A stretch of 64,000 nucleotides of DNA from Paracoccus sp. TOH (GCF_030388245.1 NZ_CP098362.1:62001-126000); one strand, 5' to 3'; positions 41,165 through 51,196 are shown, counted from the stretch's first letter. The notes: generated from the letters alone by a model not told the origin. Made by a program: numbers and translations.

Positions 41165-43063
41165 TTACGGCATCGCGATGGGCTGGACCGCGATCGAGGG
41201 CGCCTCGCCCGCCGCGCGCAACTCCTCCAGCACCCGCGGCAGCAGTTCCTCGGCCGGAACGCCCGAAGGCGCGGCGGCCACCGCCGCGATCGGCGCATTG
41301 GTGGCCAGCGCGATCAGAAGATAGGATCCCGTCCCCGCCGGCCCCTGGGACAGCGCGAAGCCGAAGGAACGGCCGCCGCCACCAGCATCGCCCAATTGCG
41401 AGGACAGGTCGTAGATCTCGCCCGAGGGTGGCACGATCAGCAACCAGAGATTGCGCCCCTCGCCCGCATCGACCGAGCCGCGGATCTGCAGCCGGTCCCC
41501 GGCAGCGCTGGCCTGCGCCTGCAGCATGACGGGCGGGGCGGGGCGGCCGGCGATCTCGCGCAGGAAAGCCAGCGTGGGGCATTGCGCATCGCTGACCAGA
41601 CCGCGTTGGACCGAGGGGCTGACGCCGAACCGGCCGCCATAGGCCGCGACCACCGGCGCCGGATCCAGGTCGGCCGGACCGAGAAAGCGGATCTGGCCGG
41701 CATTCGGCCCGGCGGCGATCCGGTCGGCCAGCACGCAGGCCGGCAGTGGCTGGGCGGCCAGGAACCCTTCGCGGGTCGAGGCGTCGCGCGGCACCAGATC
41801 GGCGGCGGCCGGCGGCTCGGGCGGCGGCGCAACGCCGGCGGGGCGCAGCATGAGCCAGCTTACCCCGCCCGCCGCCGCCAGCAGGACCGCCGCGGCCGCA
41901 ACCAGCGGCCAGCGGCTGCGGACCACCGGCTGGGGCGCTTCGGGGGCCTCGACCGGCGGCGGCGGCAGCGAGGCGCCGAAGGGGCTGGCGGAATGCGCCG
42001 GCCCGCCCAGGCCCGAGCCCTGGCCGAAGCTGCCGGTCAGCCCCTCGGCCACCGGCGGCTCGTCTCCGCCCTGGCTCCAGAGCGGCAGGCGATAGCGCGA
42101 AGGGATCAACGACGGATCGTCCAGCATCCGCAGCACCGCGCCCATGTCGGCCGGCCGCCGCGCCGGGTCGGGCTCCAGCATGTGCTGCAGCAGCGGGAAC
42201 AGCCGATGCGAGATGCCGGTCAGGTCCGGGATCCCCTGCCGCGCGGCCGAGGCCGAGACCACGGAATCGCCCATGTCCAGCGGTTTGCCGCGCGCGGTCG
42301 CCGCGACCAGCAGCGCCAGCCCGTAGACATCGGTGCGCGGCCCGATCTCGCCACCCCAATGGCCCAGCTGCTCGGGGGCGATATACTTGAACTTGCCGGC
42401 GAAGCGCCCGGCCAGCCCGTCGCCCAGCTCGGTGGAGCGGGCGATGCCGAAGTCGATCAGCACCGCCTCGTCGATGCGGTCGTCGCGCAGGATCACGTTG
42501 TCGGGCGAGAGATCCCGATGGGTGACGCCGCGGTCATGCGCCCGCATCAATCCCGTGCCGATGCGGCGCGTCAGCGCCAGCACCTCGGCCTCGGCCAGGG
42601 GACCGTCCTGCTTCAGCCGGTCACCGAGATGGCGGCCCTCGACGAATTCCATGATCAGGCAATAGCGGCCCAGCCCGGGATCGAGGACGAAATTGTGATA
42701 GCGCACGATCGATTCGTCGCGCAACTGCACGAGCACCCGAGCCTCGCGCCGGAACATGTCCAGCACCGCCTCGTCATTGGCCAGGCCCGGCAGGATGACC
42801 TTGACCGCCACCGGATCGCCGGTGAAGACGTTCTCGGCGCGATAGACCTCGCCCATGCCGCCGGCGCTGACCAGGCCGAGGATGCGATAATTGTTGTTGA
42901 TCAGCGTGCCTGCCTCGACCAGCCGGACCTCTGGCTTGCTCGCCTGCGCGGGCTGGGCGCCGACGACCGTCGGATCGGCGGCGGACGGCTCGGGGGCAGC
43001 CATCACCGTGCGGTCGGCCGCGTCCGGGGCGGCATCGGGCGTGTCGTCCTCGGCATCGGCCAT
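41165..43063 (-). CDS. ppkA: PpkA-type Ser/Thr protein kinase of the T6SS
   Basis: A 632-residue membrane kinase. The kinase domain is about residues 50-310: GLVSAGGMGEVYRAEN, VAVKVI (Lys), HRDLSPDNVIL (catalytic Asp; Ser replaces the common Lys after HRDL) and IDFGIA. A membrane helix follows near 380-402, then a roughly 230-residue periplasmic part of unknown fold. In T6SS loci PpkA phosphorylates a component to switch on secretion. The start at 43063 is two bases after the phosphatase stop. TssL in the same operon carries three similar Thr motifs that are attractive substrates. Confidence 0.9.
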   Translation of the reverse strand: MADAEDDTPDAAPDAADRTVMAAPEPSAADPTVVGAQPAQASKPEVRLVEAGTLINNNYRILGLVSAGGMGEVYRAENVFTGDPVAVKVILPGLANDEAVLDMFRREARVLVQLRDESIVRYHNFVLDPGLGRYCLIMEFVEGRHLGDRLKQDGPLAEAEVLALTRRIGTGLMRAHDRGVTHRDLSPDNVILRDDRIDEAVLIDFGIARSTELGDGLAGRFAGKFKYIAPEQLGHWGGEIGPRTDVYGLALLVAATARGKPLDMGDSVVSASAARQGIPDLTGISHRLFPLLQHMLEPDPARRPADMGAVLRMLDDPSLIPSRYRLPLWSQGGDEPPVAEGLTGSFGQGSGLGGPAHSASPFGASLPPPPVEAPEAPQPVVRSRWPLVAAAAVLLAAAGGVSWLMLRPAGVAPPPEPPAAADLVPRDASTREGFLAAQPLPACVLADRIAAGPNAGQIRFLGPADLDPAPVVAAYGGRFGVSPSVQRGLVSDAQCPTLAFLREIAGRPAPPVMLQAQASAAGDRLQIRGSVDAGEGRNLWLLIVPPSGEIYDLSSQLGDAGGGGRSFGFALSQGPAGTGSYLLIALATNAPIAAVAAAPSGVPAEELLPRVLEELRAAGEAPSIAVQPIAMP

Positions 43064-43065
43064 GG

Positions 43066-43830
43066 CTATTCCACGTCCTCGGCCACGGCCGGCAGCGCCA
43101 GGCAATCGACCACGATCACGCTGACATTGTCGCGCGCGCCGCGCCGCAGCACCTCCTCGAGCAGCGCCGAGGCGACGGAAGCGGCAGGACCCGAGCGCCC
43201 CAGCAAGGCGGCGATCTCGGCATCGTCCAGATGCTCGGTCAGCCCGTCCGAGCAGACCAGGAAGCGGTCGCGGTCCTTGGCCATGCCGGTGACGGTCTCG
43301 GGATCGGCGGCGGCACCCACGCCGATGGCCCGGGTGATGACGTTGCGCCGGCCCGAGCTGCGTGCTTCCTCCTCGGTCATGCGGCCGGCGGCGACCAGCA
43401 TCGCCACCTCGCTGTGGTCGCGGGTCAGCCGGGTCAGGGCGCCGTCGCGCAGCAGGTAGATGCGGCTGTCGCCCGCCCAGACGCAGGCCAGTTCCGCCTC
43501 GTGCAGCAGCAGCGCCGCTACGGTCGAGCCGGCACCGCCGGCATCGTTGCGCTGCGCATGGTCCAGGATGCGGCGATGGGCGCGGTCGATGCGCTCGATC
43601 ACCCGCGCCCGCTGGTCCTGGGCGCTGACCGGCACGCCCAGCGAGGCCAGTTCCTCGGCGATCATGCCGCTGGCCACTTCGCCCGCCGCATGGCCGCCCA
43701 TGCCGTCCGCCACCGCCCAGAGACCGAATTCGGGCCGGGCGGCGATGCTGTCCTCGTTATGCGCGCGCTGGCGGCCGCGATCGGTCAGCGCCGCGAAATC
43801 ATAGGTGAAGACCGGCTGCGGCGTGTTCAT
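43066..43830 (-). CDS. pppA: PP2C-type protein phosphatase of the T6SS
   Basis: A 254-residue PPM/PP2C phosphatase. Metal-site motifs are RAHNEDS (residues 21-27), VADGMGGHAAGE, VWAGDSRIYL, LVCSDGLTEHL and GARDNVSVIVV. It opposes the adjacent kinase in the threonine-phosphorylation control of type VI secretion. ATGA overlap with tagF before it. Confidence 0.93.
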   Translation of the reverse strand: MNTPQPVFTYDFAALTDRGRQRAHNEDSIAARPEFGLWAVADGMGGHAAGEVASGMIAEELASLGVPVSAQDQRARVIERIDRAHRRILDHAQRNDAGGAGSTVAALLLHEAELACVWAGDSRIYLLRDGALTRLTRDHSEVAMLVAAGRMTEEEARSSGRRNVITRAIGVGAAADPETVTGMAKDRDRFLVCSDGLTEHLDDAEIAALLGRSGPAASVASALLEEVLRRGARDNVSVIVVDCLALPAVAEDVE

Positions 43831-44504
43831 GCCTCGACCTCGCGGATGGCGCCGCCGGCGATCAGCCAGCCGATCTCGGGCGGGCTGGGCCAGCCCTGGC
43901 AGCACAGCAGGCCGGAAGACCCCGTCTCGGCGGCCTGGAACCACCAATAGCTGCGCGACGCGGTGGCATGGGCGTGATCGGTGGCGGCCAGCTGCGCCAG
44001 CAGCCCCTCGGGCGGCAGCGACGGGTTGGCGGCCCAGAAGCCGGGCCAGCCCGGCGCCGCATGACCCGGCGGCGGCAGGTCGAGCGCCCGCGCCGCCTCG
44101 CGCGGGTCGAAGCCCTCGGCGCCAAGCATGTCCAGAAGCGCGCGATGCGCGGCGCGATAGAAATCCTGCGCCGCATCCAGCACCGGCGGCGTGCCGCCCG
44201 CCTGCGCCACGATCAGCGGAAAGCGCCGACCGCTGCGGTCGCGCGAGGCCAGCCAGACCCCGCGCAGCGCCTGCCCGGCGCCGGTCAGGGCCGGGCCGAT
44301 CCAGAAACAGACCGCCGGCGCCGCGTCGAACTGCGCCTGCCAGTCCGGCCCGGCCGCGTCGCGCCATTGCCCCAGCACCGCCTGCGCCCAGTCGCCGAAA
44401 CCCTGCCAGCCCTCGGCCAGCCCGGCCGAGATGAAATCGCCAAATCCCGGGTGCTTGCCGTAGAGCCCGGCCGCACCCGCCGTCAGTCGATGCTCTGCGG
44501 ACAT
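43827..44504 (-). CDS. tagF: T6SS-associated protein TagF
   Basis: A 225-residue TagF (DUF2094) protein: GLYGKHPGFGDFISAGL at residues 13-29, then WIGPALTGAGQALRGVW and RRFPLIV. In other bacteria TagF represses T6SS activity by acting on the Fha/PpkA route. It overlaps the end of tssM by 22 bases and the phosphatase start by four. Confidence 0.93.
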   Translation of the reverse strand: MSAEHRLTAGAAGLYGKHPGFGDFISAGLAEGWQGFGDWAQAVLGQWRDAAGPDWQAQFDAAPAVCFWIGPALTGAGQALRGVWLASRDRSGRRFPLIVAQAGGTPPVLDAAQDFYRAAHRALLDMLGAEGFDPREAARALDLPPPGHAAPGWPGFWAANPSLPPEGLLAQLAATDHAHATASRSYWWFQAAETGSSGLLCCQGWPSPPEIGWLIAGGAIREVEA

Positions 44505-47500
44505 TGGAAATCCCTGATCTCGGGCATGGTGAAGGGGTTCGTCACCGCGTTGATGGTGAAATCATAGGTGATGTTGCGCCCGCCCAGCATGAAGGTGGCG
44601 CGCAGCGTGTCGCCGCGCTGCTCCTTGTAGCGGGCGGCGTCGAGCAATTGCATGAAGGTCCAGGAACTGCCCTCGAAGCGCAGCACGGAATCGCGCGCCA
44701 GCGGCGGCGACAGTTGCAGCACCGTGGCCTTGCCGGCACCCGGCCAGACCACGGTGCGCGGCAGCGCGCCGGTCGCCGTCTCGATCACCGTGTCGTTGAT
44801 GGCCAGGATCGCGGATTGCACGGTCGGATGCGCATCGACCTGCGCCACGGTGATCTCGACCGAAGGGCTGGTGCCGCCGCCGGCGAAAAAGGCGCGGCGG
44901 ATGCGCTCGGCCCGCTCGAACTGCCGCAGGGTGGCGGTGGACAGGCGCTGGGTCATCTCCTTGTCCTCGCGCCATTTCAGCCCCTCGGGGCTGCGCTCGA
45001 CATAGGGTTCCAGGTATTCGGTGAAATAGCGGTCCATCTCGCCGCCCGGACCGAAGAACCGGGCGAAATTGTCGATGGACAGGCTGCGCGAGCCGCTGCC
45101 GAACGGATAGGCCGAGGCGACGCTGTCGCGGCACATGAAGGTGATGCGGTCGGTCAGCGCCCGGTTCATCACCTCGATCGAGGCATCCGAAGCGCCCGAG
45201 CGGAAATCGCCCTCGGCCTTGGTCACCATGCGCGCCAGCGGGTCGGGCAACTGCGAATTGTATTGCGTCAGCGAGTTCAGCAGCGTCGGCAGGGCGGCGG
45301 CGGATTGGTCGGGATTGTGCTCGGCCAGCCGCAGGTTTTCCCAGATCGCGCCCAGGTTGCCCAAAAGCGTGTCGATGGGCCGCTTGCCCGGTTCGCCCGC
45401 GACCAGAAGCTGCCAGTTCTCGAAGGCTTTCGAGATCGCCTCGATGGGGGCGGTGACGCTGTTGGTCTCCTCCTCTGCCCCGGCGCCGGCGCGGCGGGTG
45501 CCCTTGCCCTGCTTGCGCATCGCCGCATCCATCAGGATGCGCTGCACCCCGGTCGAGCGCGACTGGATGCGCGAGGCCAGCGCGTCGCCGATACCGCCCG
45601 CCGCGCCGCCTCCCTCCGTCCCGGCCTCGGCCCCCGCGGGCGGCAACTCGCCCTCGAGCTGTTCGTATTCGCGGGAAAGCTGCGTCTGGTCGGCCACCGC
45701 CTTGACCAGTTCCAGGATGGGAGAGTTCTGCGCCCCGGCCGCCGTCCCCAGCGCCGCATATTGCGGCTTGTCGGCGACCATCGAGGTCAGCGTCAGATTG
45801 TCCAGCACCTTGCTCCAGGCGGCGATGAACTCGGCGCGGTAGCGGTCCAGCAGATCGCGGTCCAGCCGCGCCAGCCGGCCCTCGATCTCGTCCGAATTGG
45901 CGAAATCGCCCAGCACCCACTGGTCGCGGCGCAATTCCTCGCCCACCACAGCAAGCTGGTCGTAGAAATAGCCCCAGAAACCCTCATAGGTGTAAAGCCC
46001 GGGGATGGTCAGCGTGGCCAGGTCGCTGCCGTCGCGGGTGGCAAAGACCTGGCCGGCCGCGCCGCCGCCCGCCGCGTCCAGCAGGTTCCAGTCCGGCAGC
46101 CCGGCCGCCACGGCGCCGTCCTTGAGAATGGCATAGGCCTGTTCGTCCAGCGGCAGTTGCGCGATCGCGGCGCGGGCGCGATCCACCGTCGCCTGATCCA
46201 GCGTCACCAGCAAGTCGCGGCGATCGTCCAGCGTCAGCATGGCCTTGAGGTGGCCGGCAAGCCGGTCGATCATCTCGAGCCCGGTGCGGCCGGGATAGTC
46301 CTGTCGCCAGCTTTGCACGAACCAGGCCTCGATGGCCGGGTCGTCGGTGGTCTCGCCCTGCTTGCCGAGCAGCAGATAGACCTTCAGCGCGCGATAGATC
46401 TCGGTCATCTCGCCCGAGGCGATGATTTCCGGCATCCGCCGTTCCAGGTCCAGGATCAGCCGCGGGCGCAGCATCCGTTCCAGCGCATTGGAATAGGTAT
46501 CCGTCGCCACCTTGTTCAGCCGGTCGCGCTGGCTCAGGCCGAAGCCTTCCCACAGGCTGGGCTCCTCGCTGTCGCCATAGCCGGCCGGCATGGTGGCCAG
46601 GTCGTTCAGCAGCGGCAGCACCGGCGTCAGGTCCGGATCGTCGATCACGTCGCGCTGCAATTCCTCGGCGGCGGCGCGGCGCCAATTGGCGGTCTCGGCC
46701 TCGGCGGTGCGGACCAGGTCGCGGTTCTTCCAGTAGCTGACGCCGATGGCGGTGCCGGCCCCCAGCGTCGCCACCGCGATCGCCGCCAGCGCCACCGAGC
46801 GCAGCACGAAGGCCCGCCGCACCGCCTTGCGGTCATGCGAGACCCAGCCCTGTTCCGGGAACACCACGCCGCGCAGAAGGTCGTGGATGAAGAAACTTTT
46901 CCCGCGCCCCGACATGAAGCCCGAGCCGATGCCCATGCCCGGCTCCTGGATCGCGCCCAGCACCTGGTCGATGGGCGTGCCCTCCTGCGTGCCCGAGGTG
47001 AAATAGAAGCCGCGCAGGATGGCGTTGGTCTTGTAACGCGTCGGCTCGAACACCCGGCGCAGGAATGTCGACACGCTGTCGCGCAGCAGCGCCATCTGCC
47101 CCGGCAGGCCGAAGATGGCGATGCGGGCGACGCCGTCCGGTTCCTCGGACAGCCGGTCGATGATCTCGTCCGACAGGCGCGAGACCAGGCGGTCGAACTC
47201 GGCCGGCACGGCTTCGTGGGTGATCGCCTTGCGGTCGGCGGTCTGGAAGGTCACGCCCCAGACCAGCTTGCGGCGGCTCAGGCTGAAGCTGCTGAAATAT
47301 TCGCGGAAGCCGGCGATCAGGTCGGCCTTGGTGAGCATCACATAGACCGGGAAGTCGATCTTGAGCTGCTCGTGCAGTTCCGCCAGCCGGGCGCGCACCG
47401 TCTCGGCATGGGCCTGCAGCGTCGCCGCATCCTGCTGCATCATGTCCTCGACGGAAAAGGACAGGATCACGCCGTTGATCGGCCGGTTCGGGCGGGTGCG

Positions 47501-48103
47501 CTTCAGCAGGTCCAGGAAGGCGTCCCAGCTGGCCTTGTCGGCCACCTTGTCGCTGTCCTGCGTGGTATAGCGGCCGGCGGTGTCAATCAGCACCGCATCC
47601 TCGGCAAACCAGAAATCCATGTTCCTTGTGCCGCCGAAGCCGCTGATGGCCTGGGTCTGCGCCAGGGGAAAATCCAGGCCGGAATTCGCCAGCGCCGTGG
47701 TCTTGCCGGCGCCCGGCGGGCCGATGATGACATACCAGGGCAGATCATAGAGCGAGGCCGCGCCGCCGGATTTCTTCAGCACGGCCAGCGCTTCCGTCAT
47801 CTTCTCGGCCAGCGCTTTACCATCGCCCTCTGGCTCGGCGGGCACCAGCGCCTGCTCGATGGCGCGGGCGGCGCGGACGCGGCGGCGCCAGCGGACCAGC
47901 AGCACCGCCAGCGTGGTGGCCAGGATCAGCCCGACGACCAGCCCGCGCCAGAACACCGAGGCCAGGGGCGCCCAGCCGGTCATCGGCCCGCCGATCCAGA
48001 CCGCCGCGCACAGCGCCGCGATGCCCAGCAGGGTGACGGTCCAGCGCCACCAGCCGTGCTTGCTCCAGCGCGGGGTCGGGACGTAGATGCCTAGCAGTCT
48101 CAA
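44483..48103 (-). CDS. tssM: T6SS membrane-complex protein TssM (IcmF)
   Basis: A 1206-residue inner-membrane protein. Two N-terminal helices (about 22-40 and 50-69), a cytoplasmic NTPase-like domain with an intact Walker A GPPGAGKTT (about 130) and DTAGRY (Walker B region), a third helix (about 430-452), then the large periplasmic domain ending in the C-terminal beta-domain. The start is TTG at 48103, whose bases overlap the tssL stop as TTGA, implying coupled translation. Confidence 0.95.
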   Translation of the reverse strand: MRLLGIYVPTPRWSKHGWWRWTVTLLGIAALCAAVWIGGPMTGWAPLASVFWRGLVVGLILATTLAVLLVRWRRRVRAARAIEQALVPAEPEGDGKALAEKMTEALAVLKKSGGAASLYDLPWYVIIGPPGAGKTTALANSGLDFPLAQTQAISGFGGTRNMDFWFAEDAVLIDTAGRYTTQDSDKVADKASWDAFLDLLKRTRPNRPINGVILSFSVEDMMQQDAATLQAHAETVRARLAELHEQLKIDFPVYVMLTKADLIAGFREYFSSFSLSRRKLVWGVTFQTADRKAITHEAVPAEFDRLVSRLSDEIIDRLSEEPDGVARIAIFGLPGQMALLRDSVSTFLRRVFEPTRYKTNAILRGFYFTSGTQEGTPIDQVLGAIQEPGMGIGSGFMSGRGKSFFIHDLLRGVVFPEQGWVSHDRKAVRRAFVLRSVALAAIAVATLGAGTAIGVSYWKNRDLVRTAEAETANWRRAAAEELQRDVIDDPDLTPVLPLLNDLATMPAGYGDSEEPSLWEGFGLSQRDRLNKVATDTYSNALERMLRPRLILDLERRMPEIIASGEMTEIYRALKVYLLLGKQGETTDDPAIEAWFVQSWRQDYPGRTGLEMIDRLAGHLKAMLTLDDRRDLLVTLDQATVDRARAAIAQLPLDEQAYAILKDGAVAAGLPDWNLLDAAGGGAAGQVFATRDGSDLATLTIPGLYTYEGFWGYFYDQLAVVGEELRRDQWVLGDFANSDEIEGRLARLDRDLLDRYRAEFIAAWSKVLDNLTLTSMVADKPQYAALGTAAGAQNSPILELVKAVADQTQLSREYEQLEGELPPAGAEAGTEGGGAAGGIGDALASRIQSRSTGVQRILMDAAMRKQGKGTRRAGAGAEEETNSVTAPIEAISKAFENWQLLVAGEPGKRPIDTLLGNLGAIWENLRLAEHNPDQSAAALPTLLNSLTQYNSQLPDPLARMVTKAEGDFRSGASDASIEVMNRALTDRITFMCRDSVASAYPFGSGSRSLSIDNFARFFGPGGEMDRYFTEYLEPYVERSPEGLKWREDKEMTQRLSTATLRQFERAERIRRAFFAGGGTSPSVEITVAQVDAHPTVQSAILAINDTVIETATGALPRTVVWPGAGKATVLQLSPPLARDSVLRFEGSSWTFMQLLDAARYKEQRGDTLRATFMLGGRNITYDFTINAVTNPFTMPEIRDFQCPQSID

Positions 48104-49761
48104 TTCGCGGCCTCCTGCGGGGCGGGGGCGTCATAGGTGCCCTCGCGCGCCAGCATGATCTCGACCCGGCGGTTGGCGGCCTGGCCCTCGGGCTGGGCGT
48201 TGTCGCCGACCGGATCGTCCTCGCCCCGGCCCTCGGTGGTGACGCGGGCGGGGTCGCTCAGCAAGGGTTTCAGCACCTCGGCCACGCCCTCGGCGCGGGC
48301 GGCCGAGATCTGGTAATTGTCCTTGAACCGGCCCCGGCCCGAGACGGGCACGTTGTCGGTATGGCCCTCGATCAGGATCGGGCCGCTCTCGCCGTTCAGC
48401 ACCTCGGCGATGCGTCCGGCCAGATCGGCGAAGCCCGGCTTCACCGTGACTGAGCCCAAATCGAACAGCTGCAGGTTGCCGACCCGGACGGCGATATAAT
48501 CGCCTTTGGCCTCGACCGAGACGCGGCCGTCCGAGATCTCGGCCGCAAAGGCGTCGCGGATGCGTTGCAGTTGCGGGATCTCGGCCACATAGACCTCGCC
48601 CGGGGTGCGGTCGATCTGGATCACCGGCGCGTCCAGCGCCACGCCGCGCAGATCCTCGGCCGCGACGGCACCGTCGCGGTTGATCAGCGTCAGCAGCGTC
48701 GCGAATGCGGCGACCAGCGCCACGGCGGCGATGCCCGCCACCGCCGGCACCGGGATGGCGCCGAAGCGGCGGGCCTTGCCCTGCACAACCGGCGCCCACA
48801 TCACGGAAATATCCTCGTCCGGGCGCGGATGCACCCGGCGCAGGCTTTCATAGATGGCGCTGCGGATGCGCATGAGCTCGGCCGCGCCGTTCGGCATGGT
48901 GCGGAACTGGCCCTCGAAGCCCAGCGACAGGCAGACCAGCATCAGTTCCAGCAGGTTGTAGTTCTGCGCCGGGGCATAAAGCGCCTTCTCGGCCTCCTGG
49001 AAGAAGCCGACGCCGGAATCGCGCTTGTGGAAGAAGCGCGCGACCATGGAATATTGCTGCCAGTTGCCGCGATCGGCGCCGGGCAGGTTCTGCACGATGT
49101 CGTCGGCCGTGCCGGACAGCGCGTATTTGGCCACCAGCGCCTCGTGCGGGTTGACGCCGGCGGCGACGGCATTGCGCTCGAAGCGGTCGATTTCGCGCGT
49201 GACATGCTCCATCAGCGGCGCGACCTGCAATTCGACCAGCCCGGTGCGCAGCCGCCCGAGCAGGATCAGCAGCGGCGCCGCTGCGGCGATCAGCGGGTTC
49301 GAGGAACTGGCCGCGCCCAGATCGCGCACCTGCATCGCCTGCGCCTGCGGGATGCGCGGCGCCACGCGGTTCTGCGGGGCTTGCTGCGTGGCGATGTCGG
49401 GAAAGAAGCCGCGCTGATCCGGCCCCGCCGCCCGCCCGATCTGCGAGGGATCGGCCGGGCCGAAGGGGCTTTGCCCGCCCTGCGCCGGCTGCTGCCAGCC
49501 GCCGGGATAGCCCTGATAGCCGGGCTGCGGCTGAGGCGCGGCCGGCCGCGACGGACCGCCGATCCAGGTCTGGCCCTCGGCCGGCTGGTTGCCCCAGCCG
49601 CCCGGCTGGCCGAAGGGCGAGCCCGAGCCGCCGCCCGGCCCGCCGATGGCGGTGCGGCCGTCCTCCGGCCCCGGCGCCGGGCGCGACCAGTCCTGCGGGC
49701 GCTGGCCCGGAAGCGGGCCGCCAAAGACCGTCTTGTCGCCGTCGTCGTCCTTGCCCGCCAT
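48100..49761 (-). CDS. tssL: T6SS protein TssL with C-terminal OmpA/MotB domain
   Basis: A 553-residue protein. Low-complexity Gly/Pro-rich N-terminus (1-150) with three copies of T-x-[FI]-G-G-P at Thr11, Thr37 and Thr65; IcmH/DotU domain (about 155-335); a membrane helix (about 350-372); OmpA-like peptidoglycan-binding domain (about 425-545, GHTDNVPVSGRGRFKDNYQIS). In Agrobacterium, PpkA phosphorylation of an N-terminal Thr of TssL is read by an FHA protein; the motifs here suggest multiple such sites. GAGAGG precedes the ATG at 49761, which overlaps the tssK stop as TGATG. Confidence 0.95.
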   Translation of the reverse strand: MAGKDDDGDKTVFGGPLPGQRPQDWSRPAPGPEDGRTAIGGPGGGSGSPFGQPGGWGNQPAEGQTWIGGPSRPAAPQPQPGYQGYPGGWQQPAQGGQSPFGPADPSQIGRAAGPDQRGFFPDIATQQAPQNRVAPRIPQAQAMQVRDLGAASSSNPLIAAAAPLLILLGRLRTGLVELQVAPLMEHVTREIDRFERNAVAAGVNPHEALVAKYALSGTADDIVQNLPGADRGNWQQYSMVARFFHKRDSGVGFFQEAEKALYAPAQNYNLLELMLVCLSLGFEGQFRTMPNGAAELMRIRSAIYESLRRVHPRPDEDISVMWAPVVQGKARRFGAIPVPAVAGIAAVALVAAFATLLTLINRDGAVAAEDLRGVALDAPVIQIDRTPGEVYVAEIPQLQRIRDAFAAEISDGRVSVEAKGDYIAVRVGNLQLFDLGSVTVKPGFADLAGRIAEVLNGESGPILIEGHTDNVPVSGRGRFKDNYQISAARAEGVAEVLKPLLSDPARVTTEGRGEDDPVGDNAQPEGQAANRRVEIMLAREGTYDAPAPQEAAN

Positions 49762-51095
49762 CACGACCTCTCGGGCACGGCCCACAATTCCAGCTTCAGA
49801 TTCGGCCAGTCACCGGCGAAATGCATCCCGATGGCGGTCGCGGTCGAGAACTCGCGCCACAGGGGCGAGTTGCGCTCCAGCCGGAAATAGACGTTCGAGG
49901 ACAGCACCCGGATCTGCCGCGGCGGGTTCGGCAGGTGCTGAAGCGCGATGCCGGGCAGGTTGTTGTTGACGATTTCCGACATGCGGGTGTTCGGCCCGAC
50001 CTTGCACAGTTCGGGGAACTGCATCTGCACCTGCGACAGCGGCTTGGCGCTTTCGACCTCGATGATGAAGGTGGCCTCGCGGAACAGGTTGCGGTCGGCG
50101 ACGGCTGCCAGATAGGAGTTCTGCCGCACCTGCTGCAGGGGCAGCCGGATGGCCCGGCCCACGTCGCGCGACAGCAGGCGCTGGATATCCGCCACGATCT
50201 CGCCGAAACTTTCCTTGGGATTTTCGTGGTCATAGGCCGGATAATCGGGCGCATGGCGGCTGGCGCTGTCGAAGCTCGCCAGTTCCCCCGCCAGCGAGAC
50301 CAGCTCGCGATACAGCGCCTCGGGATGCACGGCCAGGGTGCGGGACAGGTGGCGCAAGACGCCGATCTGCCGGTTCAGCACCATCAGCATCAGGTAATCG
50401 CTGGCCTGCAATCCGCCCCCGGCCGAGGGGTCGGTGGCATAACGCGACAGGCTTTCCAGCCGCGCCTCGATCCAGCCGATCACGCGGGTCAGGTAGCCCA
50501 TGACCTGCGGATGCGCGCCGATGACCAGCGAGGGCGGCGGGAAGGTCTCGTCCAGCGTCACCACGCCGTCGCGCACCTCGGCCACGCGGGCCAGGCGGAT
50601 GTTCTGGTAGCCGGGGCGCGGGGTCTTGCGGATCGCGATTTCCAGCCGCGGCACGGCCAGCTCCAGCACCTGCTCGATCCGCGCCGACGAGGCGCTGTCG
50701 CTGACCGTCTCGGTCACGATGCCCCAGCGGGTCGTCGCGCCCTCGTCCTCATAGGGGGCGGCGTCGCGCATGTTGGGGCTGCTGTCGGGCAGGGTCAGCC
50801 AGACGAATTGCCCGGCCGCGTCCTCGGGCACGCGGACCGGCACCGGCAAGGGTCCGGTGCCCGGCGCGTCGAAAGGGGTGCCGTCGGGCATGATGCCGGC
50901 GACGGCGCGCAGCGCGATCATGCCCTGCTGCGCCTGGTCGCGGTCCAGCACCAGTTCGCCCACGCCCCAGGGATAGGGGGTGATCAGCCGGGTGCGGGCC
51001 TGGACCAGATGCTCGTGATAGCGGTCGGCCTGCTGAAGATGCTGCGGCTGGAGGAACAGACCCTCTTTCCAGGCGACTTTGCTGAACCAGGACAT
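49761..51095 (-). CDS. tssK: T6SS baseplate protein TssK
   Basis: A 444-residue TssK. The N-terminus WKEGLFLQPQHLQQADRYHE and the middle VADIQRLLSRDVGRAIRLPLQ are family hallmarks. It connects the baseplate to the TssJLM membrane complex. It is the first T6SS gene of the operon in this window; the sheath, tube, ClpV and other baseplate genes are not here, nor is tssJ, which some alphaproteobacterial systems lack. GGGAG lies ten bases before the ATG. Confidence 0.95.
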   Translation of the reverse strand: MSWFSKVAWKEGLFLQPQHLQQADRYHEHLVQARTRLITPYPWGVGELVLDRDQAQQGMIALRAVAGIMPDGTPFDAPGTGPLPVPVRVPEDAAGQFVWLTLPDSSPNMRDAAPYEDEGATTRWGIVTETVSDSASSARIEQVLELAVPRLEIAIRKTPRPGYQNIRLARVAEVRDGVVTLDETFPPPSLVIGAHPQVMGYLTRVIGWIEARLESLSRYATDPSAGGGLQASDYLMLMVLNRQIGVLRHLSRTLAVHPEALYRELVSLAGELASFDSASRHAPDYPAYDHENPKESFGEIVADIQRLLSRDVGRAIRLPLQQVRQNSYLAAVADRNLFREATFIIEVESAKPLSQVQMQFPELCKVGPNTRMSEIVNNNLPGIALQHLPNPPRQIRVLSSNVYFRLERNSPLWREFSTATAIGMHFAGDWPNLKLELWAVPERS

Positions 51096-51196
51096 GCGTC
51101 ACCGACTCCCGTTCTTGTTCGCTTCGATCCGGCGGAGGCCCGGACCGGACCCGCAACGGTTGTGCCAACCTAGCTGCGGGCCCGGTCCGAGGCCAG

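Noticed and set aside
44504..48094. 1196-codon open frame antisense to tssM
   Set aside because: Shadow of the IcmF gene; low-complexity, Arg/Gln/His/Gly-rich composition with no motif.
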